Translations under genes and position numbers: made by a program
NCBI GenBank assembly: GCA_031385005.1
Contig: JANNBB010000056.1
Location: 48,065-112,064, forward strand
Origin: JADKIH01 sp031385005
GTDB lineage: Bacteria; Bacteroidota; Bacteroidia; AKYH767-A; 2013-40CM-41-45
Reading direction: 5' to 3'
Length of the DNA stretch: 64,000 nucleotides
Notes under the pieces: model-generated
What the model was told of the DNA's origin: nothing
The model's database searches: none
What the model saw: the letters and a program-made list of their open reading frames with translations, nothing else
Shown: positions 45,700 to 54,182 of the stretch, piece by piece
How the letters are laid out: every line of letters starts with the position of its first letter
Position numbering within the stretch: position 1 is the first letter of the stretch

Positions 45700-46473
45700 T
45701 CAAAGTTTGATATCCAGTTCAATCGGACAATGATCACTACCCATTACTAAAGGATGAATGGAGGCATTTGTAACCATTGATTTCATTTCATTTGAAACAA
45801 GATAATAATCGATTCTCCAACCGACGTTCCGCTCGCGGGCACGGGATATTGCATCCCAGTATGTGTATTGCTCAGGTTCCTTATTAAACTCACGGAAGAT
45901 GTCTACATATCCCATTTCTATTAATTTATCGATCCATGCACGCTCTTCGGGTAAAAAGCCGGTGACTTTAGAATTTGGTCCGGGACGAGCGAGATCGATT
46001 TCTTTATGAGCAGTATTGTAATCCCCGCAAACGACTACATTCTTTTTCGTTTTCCTGACTTCTTGCACACGTTTGAATAATTCTTCGTAAAAATCAAGTT
46101 TGTATTTAACTCTTTCCGGACCTCTTCCGCCATTAGGAAAATACACATTAAACAATACAAATTTTTCATATTCCAGTTCCAATACACGGCCTTCACTATC
46201 AAACGAAGGATTACCGAAGCCGACACTTACTTTAAGTGGGACCTGCTTTGAAAACACGGCTACTCCGGAGTAGCCTTTCTTTTCTGCTGAAAAAAAATAT
46301 GATTTATAATGACTGTCTTCCATTTTTTCAACAGTGAGTTGATCCGGCTGAGCTTTTGTCTCCTGCAAACACAGAATATCCGGGTCTTCTTTTAATAACC
46401 ACTCTTGAAAACCTTTTTTCCAGATTGCACGAATGCCATTGACATTCCAGCATAATATTTTACATGTACTCAT
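45700..46473 (-). CDS. xth: Exodeoxyribonuclease III
   Basis: A 257-residue endonuclease/exonuclease/phosphatase-fold enzyme that cuts abasic sites and digests duplex DNA in base-excision repair. Motifs: CWNVNGIRA, LCLQETKA (metal-binding Glu), GGRGPERVKYKLDFY, CGDYNTAHKEIDLARP (catalytic Asp/Asn), RIDYYLVS and the terminal GSDHCPIELDI (Asp-His pair). Length and all motifs fit ExoA/Xth. It stands alone, divergent from the small secreted gene at 46816. Confidence 0.95.
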   Translation of the reverse strand: MSTCKILCWNVNGIRAIWKKGFQEWLLKEDPDILCLQETKAQPDQLTVEKMEDSHYKSYFFSAEKKGYSGVAVFSKQVPLKVSVGFGNPSFDSEGRVLELEYEKFVLFNVYFPNGGRGPERVKYKLDFYEELFKRVQEVRKTKKNVVVCGDYNTAHKEIDLARPGPNSKVTGFLPEERAWIDKLIEMGYVDIFREFNKEPEQYTYWDAISRARERNVGWRIDYYLVSNEMKSMVTNASIHPLVMGSDHCPIELDIKL

Positions 46474-46815
46474 AATAGTGGGGTGAATTTGTGTGTAAAT
46501 ATATTAATCAATTCGACTAACCCAATTATCCTTTACATTTTTCAAAAGAATACCTAATAATTAAGCCAAAGAAAGATGCATCTGTAACAAATCGGTATCC
46601 TAAAACGTCCCTCATATAATAACCTTATCAAATACGGTTGTAATATGAATTAGAACATTGAATCTTTGTCAAGTATTATTTCTCGTTTAATCATGCAAAT
46701 AAATTACACTCTTTCATTTTACCATGTATACACTTATTCGCCGGCAGGCGGTTCAGAAAAAACAATCAATTTTATTTTTCAATCAATATTTTAATAACTC
46801 ATAATACATCTAAAA
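46474..46815. other. 342-base divergent intergenic region
   Basis: AT-rich spacer between xth and the small secreted gene, presumably carrying the promoters of both. I found no strong hairpin or conserved promoter with correct spacing, and no open frame of note. Confidence 0.4.
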
Positions 46816-47187
46816 ATGAAAACAAAATTTTTAATCTTAACACTCTTATTGTTTGCCACAATGGCACAGGCGAAATTTGTTATTATCCTCAAAGGCGGAA
46901 CCTCCAATAACAAATTTAATTATGTTTATTTCAGTAGCACAAAATGTGAGTGCACAGGAACAGGTAGCAATACTTGTCCGATCAATTTTGCATCGGTGAC
47001 CGGAACTTCCAAAATTATTCAACACCCGTTACCTGGTATTACAGAATATGTATTGGCGGAATTGGAAAAAGGAAATAAAAAAGGATCAATCAATTTCAAA
47101 AACGATTTACCGGTCAGGTGGTTTATGGCTGATAAAGAAAATGTACAAATCGAAATTGAAAACAGCGGGATAACTATCGTCGATTAA
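46816..47187 (+). CDS. Small secreted Cys-motif protein (paralogue of 43943-44314)
   Basis: A 123-residue protein with a signal peptide (KFLILTLLLFATMAQA) and a ~104-residue mature part. Its CECTGTGSNTCP motif, TSKIIQ, an E-rich segment, KNDLPVRWFM and VQIEIENSG align with the 43943 gene. It is immediately followed (1 base) by a beta-propeller gene, then by a CxxC thioredoxin-like and an outer-membrane-like gene, all on the plus strand. The C-x-G-x-GS-x2-CP element is reminiscent of the Cys-bearing C-termini of NVEALA-type secreted peptides, which also occur next to six-bladed propellers. That link is inference. Confidence 0.75.
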   Translation: MKTKFLILTLLLFATMAQAKFVIILKGGTSNNKFNYVYFSSTKCECTGTGSNTCPINFASVTGTSKIIQHPLPGITEYVLAELEKGNKKGSINFKNDLPVRWFMADKENVQIEIENSGITIVD

Positions 47188-47188
47188 T

Positions 47189-48403
47189 ATGAAAATTATC
47201 CAAGAAAATTCATGCAGAAGACACCTGGTTGTCTTCTGCATGTTAATCATAACGGTGCATTTAGGAAATGCACAAAAAACAAACTTCCCAATCTCAAGCA
47301 TTTTGACGAGATTTAACACAGGTAAAAACTCAATTGAAAACAGATTAAAGAATTGCTTTTTATACCCTAACCTGTATTACTATACTTCGGAAGACTGGAA
47401 TGAAGAAAAAAGAATGATGAAATTTTATTCGTTCAATACCACTAATCAACACTTGGATTCCTTTACAGTAAAAATACCGGCTGAAATTGTATTTATGAAT
47501 TTACCTGCCTTTTCGCTCAATTCAAACTTTTTAATATTTATAGATGAAGCGCGTTTTGACATGTATCATTTTACGAAAAAAGGGAATACCTACGTATACG
47601 AAAGAAAAATTAAAAAAAATGTAGAGTGCGCGGCACAAGACATTACACCTTTAGAGCAGAATAAATTTCTGATTAGTTCATTTTACAATTGGCACCCCGA
47701 TGATCCTTGGGAAAAATCCAATTTATTTATTTATGATGCTGAAAAGAGAGCCATTACTAAAATTGCACATCCCCAAATGGCATGCCTGGAGCTGAAAGTT
47801 TTTAAAACAAATTTAGTGACAGTCAGTTCAGACAGAATTTACTTAGCAGATCCATGCGGATACAAAATAAAATGCTACAACTTTGAACTCGAACAAGTAG
47901 ATGAAATTAACTACAATCCTCCGGCTAACTGGACCAACCTGCCCGGTAATAAAATTCCCGGCGAAACGGATGTCTCCAAAATCCATGTAAAGCTTTTGAT
48001 AGATAAACTACTATTGATGAGAGATACAATAGCTATGATTGAAAATATTTTTTCAATCAATAAAAACATGCTACTGGTTTCATCCTCTATTTCGTCGAAT
48101 AGAAATATAAAACGAATGGATTTATGGGATAAACAAAGTACAAAAAAGCCGATTTTCACTAACGAATCCGTGAATGTTTCCTGGGAAGGAAGTGACTACA
48201 TAGACACAAACTCTCTCCCTTTCTTTTTAAAAGACCCCATCAGTTATTATATTAAGGATAACTTCTTATATACGGTCGATGAAACAGATTTTTATCCACC
48301 AAAAAACTCAACACTTCAGGAATTCAACTTTAATAAAGATAAATATTATGAAAAGAACGATCCAACATATACAATCTCCACGTTTAAAATTCAATTTCCA
48401 TAG
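47189..48403 (+). CDS. Secreted six-bladed beta-propeller-like protein
   Basis: A 404-residue protein with a signal peptide ending GNAQ. Repeated strand patterns suggest a six-bladed propeller (examples MMKFYSFNTTNQHLDSF, NFLIFIDEARFDMYHF, SNLFIYDAEKRAITKI, DRIYLADPCGYKIKCYNF), as in the family found next to secreted peptides in Bacteroidetes. It starts one base after the small secreted gene and is followed by a thioredoxin-like gene, forming one transcription unit. No enzymatic motif. Probably recognises a ligand or the small protein next to it. Confidence 0.7.
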   Translation: MKIIQENSCRRHLVVFCMLIITVHLGNAQKTNFPISSILTRFNTGKNSIENRLKNCFLYPNLYYYTSEDWNEEKRMMKFYSFNTTNQHLDSFTVKIPAEIVFMNLPAFSLNSNFLIFIDEARFDMYHFTKKGNTYVYERKIKKNVECAAQDITPLEQNKFLISSFYNWHPDDPWEKSNLFIYDAEKRAITKIAHPQMACLELKVFKTNLVTVSSDRIYLADPCGYKIKCYNFELEQVDEINYNPPANWTNLPGNKIPGETDVSKIHVKLLIDKLLLMRDTIAMIENIFSINKNMLLVSSSISSNRNIKRMDLWDKQSTKKPIFTNESVNVSWEGSDYIDTNSLPFFLKDPISYYIKDNFLYTVDETDFYPPKNSTLQEFNFNKDKYYEKNDPTYTISTFKIQFP

Positions 48404-48407
48404 CTTG

Positions 48408-48923
48408 ATGAATATCATTCTATTCCTATTTGTTTTAAATGCTAAAGCAGAAACTGATAAATTAAATAAGGAATCAACGAAATTTGTTTTTAATTCCTCA
48501 TTTTATTCGCAACAAAATATGCCATTTTTATTTTCAGATACTGTGAATTACTTCATCGTATTAAAAAATAATAAAAACTGTCAAAGCTGCTTTACAATTG
48601 TAAACGATTACATTAAGAACGTTAAAGACTCTCTTCATGCCCATTTTATTTCAATAACATTAATTGATTCCACCACGCTGAATAGAAAAATACAAGAAGC
48701 AGCCAATAAAAAATTGATGCCGGATTTTGATGGATTCTTTTATCAATATAAAAATCCCGGCAGCAACAACCTATTTAACATGCTGGAGATAAACAACACT
48801 CCTGAATTATTGATAATTAGTAATGGCGAAGTGTTCCATGTTCCTTATTCAGATATCTTCGAATACAATACAATGGATATTCAGTACAAACTTCAACAAG
48901 AAATATTTAAGCTTTTGAAATGA
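48408..48923 (+). CDS. Secreted thioredoxin-like protein with CQSC motif
   Basis: A 171-residue protein with a short signal peptide (NIILFLFVLNAKA). The mature part has a thioredoxin-like arrangement: a FIVLKNNKNCQSCF strand-loop with a CxxC redox pair, a HFISITLIDS strand and an NTPELLIISNGEV segment after a cis-Pro-like TPE. It should be a periplasmic disulfide oxidoreductase or reductase. I start at ATG 48408, five bases after the propeller stop; an overlapping upstream frame lacks a leader. It sits in the operon with the Cys-motif protein, whose cysteines could be its substrate. Confidence 0.7.
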   Translation: MNIILFLFVLNAKAETDKLNKESTKFVFNSSFYSQQNMPFLFSDTVNYFIVLKNNKNCQSCFTIVNDYIKNVKDSLHAHFISITLIDSTTLNRKIQEAANKKLMPDFDGFFYQYKNPGSNNLFNMLEINNTPELLIISNGEVFHVPYSDIFEYNTMDIQYKLQQEIFKLLK

Positions 48924-48935
48924 AGCAACTCAATT

Positions 48936-49826
48936 ATGCAAGTAAACCGAAAATTCCGGTTTATTGGAATTTGCTTATTTATCTTGTTTCTACGAGCAGG
49001 AATAGCCTCCCATGGAAAAAACGCTCCCTACTCGGGCTTTCTCCAAAAAACATCCTCTATTGAACTTTTTGTCTCTTCCTCCTTACAAAGAAACATCGAA
49101 TGGAAATCTACAAATAATTCAGGATTACTACTTACCGGATCCTTCAATCTGAATTCAATCAAGAAAACGAATTATAAAAACACGATCAGAGAAATAAGAA
49201 CAGATCTCAGTTACAATCATTTCATTGACTCCATAACTATTAAATCGAATGACAATATTTTCCTTTCATCAATTTGGGCGTTCATGGAGAACCCTTATTT
49301 AAAAAATTCATTTTTAATAAACCTGAAAACGCAATTAACTAATACGTGGGAATATCTGTACATCAATAATTCGAAAAGCAGAAAATGGAAATCCGGACCC
49401 ATGCTTCCCGCAAACTTCACTGCAGGATATGGAATAAATTTTTTGTTTTGGAAAACATCCTATCTTAATATTTCCTTTGCAACATTAAGAATAAATTCAT
49501 TCCCCAAAAATGATGATGTGCCAAAGGAAACAAATATATTTGCCAGCACAGACCATGTTTTATTCAATTCAGAATATGGGTTCAATTTGCAATCAAGTAT
49601 CAAGCTACCATTTTTAAATAAATTCTTGTTAGAAAATAAAACATCCTTTTTTGGAAACGGCTTAGACAAAAAAGTGTTCAATCTAGATATGCAAAACGTT
49701 TTTTCATATCTCATTTCACAAGAATTCAAAATAAGAATTGAAAATAAAGTGGCTTATGAACTCCGGGTATCTTCCAAAATTCAACATCGATTTGAAATTT
49801 TAATTGGGTATTCATTTAAAAAATAA
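48936..49826 (+). CDS. Predicted outer-membrane beta-barrel protein
   Basis: A 296-residue protein with an N-terminal signal peptide (FIGICLFILFLRAGIAS). The mature part alternates hydrophobic and polar residues in strands such as NIFLSSIWAFMEN, SFLINLKTQL and YGINFLFWKTSYLNISFATL, and ends on strands like FEILIGYSFKK, typical of small barrels. The profile resembles DUF3078-like outer-membrane proteins. It is the last gene of the small-secreted-protein operon, 12 bases after the thioredoxin-like gene. Confidence 0.62.
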   Translation: MQVNRKFRFIGICLFILFLRAGIASHGKNAPYSGFLQKTSSIELFVSSSLQRNIEWKSTNNSGLLLTGSFNLNSIKKTNYKNTIREIRTDLSYNHFIDSITIKSNDNIFLSSIWAFMENPYLKNSFLINLKTQLTNTWEYLYINNSKSRKWKSGPMLPANFTAGYGINFLFWKTSYLNISFATLRINSFPKNDDVPKETNIFASTDHVLFNSEYGFNLQSSIKLPFLNKFLLENKTSFFGNGLDKKVFNLDMQNVFSYLISQEFKIRIENKVAYELRVSSKIQHRFEILIGYSFKK

Positions 49827-49897
49827 CCTCACCTTATTGGCTGACTCATCCGGCAGTTAAAAAAAGATCCGATTCAAACCCTTCACAAAAAAAACTC

Positions 49898-51148
49898 CTA
49901 CTTGAGTTCAAGTTTTCGTAAACGAGGCATGCCAACAAGGGCGGCTCCGACGGAAGCAAGAGAAATTCCGCCGCCGACTAATACAGATGGAATCAAACCC
50001 AGCAATTTAGCGGCGAAGCCGGATTCAAATGCACCAATTTCATTGGAGGAGCTAATGAACATTGTACTCACGGAAGCAACCCGTCCTCTCATTTCATTTG
50101 GCGTGAAAAGCTGAAGAATGGTTGAGCGAATAACCACACTTACATTGTCGAATGCACCACTGAGTGCAAGAATGAATAGTGACAAATAAAAATTGGTGCT
50201 GAGTGCGAAAAGAATCATACAGATGGAGAAACAAGCCACACATAAAAAAAGTTTTTTACCGGTATTTTTAACCGGTGGATGCTTGGTCATGTACAGAGCG
50301 ATTAAAACAGATCCGACGAAAGGCGCGGCACGTAAAAAACCGAAACCAAGTTCACCTACTTTTAACACTTCACTGGCAAAAACAGGAAGTAAAGCAGTTG
50401 CACCACCAAAAAGTACGGCAATCAGATCGAGTAACATCGCGCCGAAGATCATTTGGTTGCTAAATACAAATTTCAGTCCTTGGCGAATGCTAACCAGCAT
50501 ACCCTCTTCTCTTAATACGGCCTTTAATGGTTGTGGAGAAACCCGGATCATCTGAATTAAACCGATGAGCAAAAGAAAAACAACAATTGAATAAGTAACT
50601 ATTTTACCACCGAAACCAAGCAACAACCCTCCAAACGATGAACCGAGTACAACGGCAATATGCCAAAAAGTCGAATTCCAGGCAGAAGAGTTTGCATAGG
50701 CTTCCCGTGGAACAACCTGAGTCATGAGTGGCATTTGTGCCGGACTGTAAAACCCACGTAACAAGCCAACAAAAAACATGATAATATAAAATGGAAAGGC
50801 AGAAGAATATTCACCCGGATATTTTTCATATTGAATGCTGATATACATGAGCGCAATCGAAACGATTAATTGGGCGGCCATTACAATGATTATTATTTTT
50901 CGTCTATCGTAACGGTCGGCAATATACCCTCCATACAATGCGAGTCCTACGGCAGGGATTGCTTCAGCTAAGCCAAGTAATCCGAGTGATAAATAATCAT
51001 GTGTAAGTTGATAGACCTGCCAGCTAAGAACTACAAACTGAATCTGGAGAGCTAGCGTCAGCATGAATTTCGAAAATATAAACCGACGAAAATCAATGTA
51101 ACGGAAAGCAAGAAAAGAGGCTTCGTTTTGTAATAACTTTTTAATCAT
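49898..51148 (-). CDS. MFS transporter (major facilitator)
   Basis: A 416-residue inner-membrane transporter with about twelve hydrophobic helices. The motif A-like GGYIADRYDRRKI (residues ~76-88) after the second helix is clear, and the first helix region shows FVVLSWQVYQL. The pattern matches the EntS/multidrug-like branch. Substrate unknown. It converges on the beta-barrel gene (72-base gap). Confidence 0.9.
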   Translation of the reverse strand: MIKKLLQNEASFLAFRYIDFRRFIFSKFMLTLALQIQFVVLSWQVYQLTHDYLSLGLLGLAEAIPAVGLALYGGYIADRYDRRKIIIIVMAAQLIVSIALMYISIQYEKYPGEYSSAFPFYIIMFFVGLLRGFYSPAQMPLMTQVVPREAYANSSAWNSTFWHIAVVLGSSFGGLLLGFGGKIVTYSIVVFLLLIGLIQMIRVSPQPLKAVLREEGMLVSIRQGLKFVFSNQMIFGAMLLDLIAVLFGGATALLPVFASEVLKVGELGFGFLRAAPFVGSVLIALYMTKHPPVKNTGKKLFLCVACFSICMILFALSTNFYLSLFILALSGAFDNVSVVIRSTILQLFTPNEMRGRVASVSTMFISSSNEIGAFESGFAAKLLGLIPSVLVGGGISLASVGAALVGMPRLRKLELK

Positions 51149-51209
51149 TCTTACAAAGTAAAGAAGCTAAAGTTTGACATATTCGAAAAGCTCATTAAGT
51201 TATAAACAT

Positions 51210-53099
51210 TCAGGAATTCATCTCTGACAGCTCCAGCCAGCGCAACGATTTTCCGTCGATTTCATTTGCAATAACCTGCATTCGCAACGCCCATTCGCTA
51301 ATAACTTTATGATCACCGACACCTTCACTTAGTTTGGCAGTGAGCAATTGTTTTTCCGCTTCGAGCGATGCAATTTCTTTTTCAAGAGTTTCGAATTCCA
51401 GTTTTTCCTTGTAAGTAAATTTTTTCTTGGGTTGCTGCTTTACGGGAGCTTCGACGATAACCTGATTTTTTTCATTCTTACTCTTAGATGCTTGTTTCTC
51501 CTTATCGATTTCTTCAAATCTATATTCAGAATACGTTCCGTTAAAATCTCTGACATCTCCATCTCCTTCGAAAATAAAGAGATGATCAACCAGTTTATCC
51601 ATGAAATAACGATCGTGAGAAACAACGACCAGGCATCCTTTATAGTGCAATAAGAAATCTTCCAGAATATTTAAAGTAAGCAGATCTAAATCGTTTGTCG
51701 GCTCATCGAGAATTAAAAAATTAGGATTTTTTATCAATACAGTAAGCAAATAAAGCCGGCGCTTTTCTCCTCCACTCAATTTAGAATAATAAGTGTATTG
51801 CATTTCAGGAGAGAACTGAAATAACTGAAGAAACTGAGCGGCAGTAACTTTTTGTCCGTCGCTTAACTGAATCACATCGGCGAAATCCTTTACTACTTCA
51901 ATCACTCTTTTATCGTCCTTCAATTCGAGACCTTGTTGTGAATAATAACCGAAGATGATCGTATCGCCGATATTTATTTTACCTGAATCCGGTTTTTCCA
52001 TACCGGTGAGCATGTTGAGGAAGGTTGTTTTACCTGTACCGTTTTTACCAACTATGCCAATACGTTCACCGGTGCGAAATGTATAATCGAATCCTTTTAA
52101 AATCTTCAGGTTATCAAAACCTTTGTTAACTTTTTTCATCTCGATCACTTTTCCGCCGATGCGATTCATTTTGATATCGAGACTCATCCCTTCTTCTTTC
52201 TTTTTTCCGGCAGCCTTTTCTTTTAACTCGTAAAAAGAATCGATACGCGCTTTCGACTTCGTTCCGCGTGCTTTAGGCATTCTTCGCATCCACTCCAATT
52301 CGGTGCGCATGATATTTCTTGCCTTATCTTTTTCCCTTGTCTCATTGTATTCGCGTTCAGCTTTCTTCTCCAGGAAATAAGTATAATTTCCCTCATAAAC
52401 ATGCAGATCGCCATTATCGATTTCAATAATTTTATTGGTAATGTTATCAAGAAAGTATCGGTCGTGAGTAACAAGCAAAACAGCAAGTTGCGAACGGGTA
52501 AGAAAATCTTCCAGCCATTCGACCATCTCCAAATCCAGGTGATTCGTAGGTTCGTCTAATAAAAGCAGATCGGCAGGATCAATAAGAGCTTTGGCCAATG
52601 CAACTCTTTTTTTCTGTCCACCCGATAATTGCCTCACCGGCTGATCGAGATGATGTATATTTAATTTGGAAAGCACTTGCCTTACCCGCAACTCATAATC
52701 CCATGCACCGGCATCATCGATAAGTGAGGAAAGACGTTGCATTTCCTTCTGAAGTTCAGGAGTAGAATGCAATTCCATTTTTTCCAAAACATCTTCATAC
52801 TGACGCATTAATTGTACGGAAGGATTGCTATCGTCGAAGATCGTTTCTAATATCGTTTTGGAAGGATCCATATATGGCTCCTGTTCGACATATTCAATAT
52901 GCATATCTTTCCTGAAAGTTACATTTCCGGAATCCGGATTGTCTTTGCCGGATAACACCCGCATGAGCGTAGTTTTTCCTGCTCCGTTTCTGGCTATGAG
53001 AGCGATCTTTTCGCCTCTTGCAATACCAAAACTAATATTTTCAAAAAGTTTTTTATCACTAAATGATTTGGTAAGATTTTCTACAGATAAAATATTCAT
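51210..53099 (-). CDS. uup: ABC-F ATPase (Uup type)
   Basis: A 629-residue soluble protein with two tandem ABC domains and no membrane spans. Walker A motifs are ARNGAGKTT and GKNGTGKTT, and signatures are LSGGQKKR and LSGGEKRR, with Walker B LLLLDEPTNHLDL and LILDEPTNDLDL. A charged linker between domains and a C-terminal coiled coil (from KKKFTYKEKLEFE) match Uup-type ABC-F proteins, which act on ribosomes or nucleic acids. The product is likely a translation or DNA-structure factor. Confidence 0.93.
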   Translation of the reverse strand: MNILSVENLTKSFSDKKLFENISFGIARGEKIALIARNGAGKTTLMRVLSGKDNPDSGNVTFRKDMHIEYVEQEPYMDPSKTILETIFDDSNPSVQLMRQYEDVLEKMELHSTPELQKEMQRLSSLIDDAGAWDYELRVRQVLSKLNIHHLDQPVRQLSGGQKKRVALAKALIDPADLLLLDEPTNHLDLEMVEWLEDFLTRSQLAVLLVTHDRYFLDNITNKIIEIDNGDLHVYEGNYTYFLEKKAEREYNETREKDKARNIMRTELEWMRRMPKARGTKSKARIDSFYELKEKAAGKKKEEGMSLDIKMNRIGGKVIEMKKVNKGFDNLKILKGFDYTFRTGERIGIVGKNGTGKTTFLNMLTGMEKPDSGKINIGDTIIFGYYSQQGLELKDDKRVIEVVKDFADVIQLSDGQKVTAAQFLQLFQFSPEMQYTYYSKLSGGEKRRLYLLTVLIKNPNFLILDEPTNDLDLLTLNILEDFLLHYKGCLVVVSHDRYFMDKLVDHLFIFEGDGDVRDFNGTYSEYRFEEIDKEKQASKSKNEKNQVIVEAPVKQQPKKKFTYKEKLEFETLEKEIASLEAEKQLLTAKLSEGVGDHKVISEWALRMQVIANEIDGKSLRWLELSEMNS

Positions 53100-53126
53100 T
53101 CGATTTATTCAGGCTCAATTCGTAAA

Positions 53127-53669
53127 TTATTCTTTTCCACTTTTTTCTCCAATGAATTGGTCAGTCGAATGTTTAAAAAGCACATTGAAGGTTGTCAATG
53201 AACCATAACAACGCGTGATGTATTGCTGCATGTTTACCTTGTCGTCTTCCGTAAGCTTATCATGACTATTTATCCGTTGCTCAAGAACACGTAAACGATC
53301 GCGCAACATGACAATTTTATTGAAGAATACATCGATAGGGATTTCTTTTGATTTGAGTGAGCTATCACCCGGTTTAAGTATGATGTTTCCGCCTGTCCAT
53401 TTATTTCCGATATCCACTCTTTCCTGGATGTCGGAATATTTGCGGATAACGTTGACGAGAAGAACTTCAATATCGGCCAAACTAACCAGATCGTTATCCG
53501 GATCATTGGCATCAATAATTTCAAACTGATCGAATGTACGTTCGATTTCACGCATTCCATGCTGCATGAAAGTGATTACATAATCTTCGGGCTTTATCTG
53601 GATAATTACTCCATCACCAAATTGAGGGTGTTTAACACGGGAGCCGATTCCAAGCGAAATAGTGGACAT
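53127..53669 (-). CDS. Conserved protein with N-terminal SH3/Tudor-like domain
   Basis: A 180-residue protein whose first ~55 residues (SRVKHPQFGDGVIIQIKPEDYVITFMQHGMREI) match the small beta-barrel at the start of CarD/UvrD-tail-like proteins. The rest is charged and helical (NVIRKYSDIQERVDIG, NKIVMLRDRLRVLEQRI). Such domains bind RNA polymerase or other partners; the function here is unknown. It is 27 bases upstream of the Uup gene and probably in the same transcript. Confidence 0.7.
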   Translation of the reverse strand: MSTISLGIGSRVKHPQFGDGVIIQIKPEDYVITFMQHGMREIERTFDQFEIIDANDPDNDLVSLADIEVLLVNVIRKYSDIQERVDIGNKWTGGNIILKPGDSSLKSKEIPIDVFFNKIVMLRDRLRVLEQRINSHDKLTEDDKVNMQQYITRCYGSLTTFNVLFKHSTDQFIGEKSGKE

Positions 53670-54182
53670 AAAACTGATTAATTGAGCGTCAAAGTTAATT
53701 TAATTAGCCGAAAAGGATTTAGTAAAATCGACATATTCAGATTAGTTTAAGGAAAACAGAAAATAACAGCGTGAAAAAATGCTGAAAAACATCTCTTTTT
53801 TATAACCTGATTTTTCTTTAAAACTCAATTTACTTCTATAATTAACTGCTAATCAATGCCTAATTTGCTGTATTGAAATTGTCATGATTATGTCACTATT
53901 CGTCTGATTTAAAATAGATTAGCAATTCAACGTTATCTTTATATTAGTTTTTGTGTTCGTGTTTTTCGTGTGGTGGAGCCGTTGTAGAATAAACAACGGC
54001 TCTTTCTTTTTAAGATATTTTCCGGAATATAAAAAACGCTTAAGCTATTCTAAATTTTTTCTGATTAATCTGAGCAGTTACAGGAGGCAAATCAAATTTA
54101 TCCGGACTAAAAAAGGGGAAAGGCTTGGTTGAATCAAGAGGTAAGTATGCATGTTTCGGTTTTTCTTACTTTCTTTGCGAAT
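53670..54182. other. 513-base divergent intergenic region
   Basis: Holds a repeat-like stretch (53948-53975) and a strong plus-strand terminator hairpin (53976-54010). A TATCTTTA at about 53936-53943 resembles a -7 element, so the segment 53950-54010 might be a short terminated RNA. No plus-strand gene precedes it. Otherwise AT-rich with no coding sign. Confidence 0.45.
53976..54010 (+). terminator. Intrinsic terminator without an upstream gene
   Basis: GAGCCGTTGT (53976-53985) pairs perfectly with ACAACGGCTC (53993-54002) around a seven-base loop and is followed by a T-rich tract. No plus-strand gene lies upstream for 4 kb, so it may end a small RNA. Confidence 0.7.
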
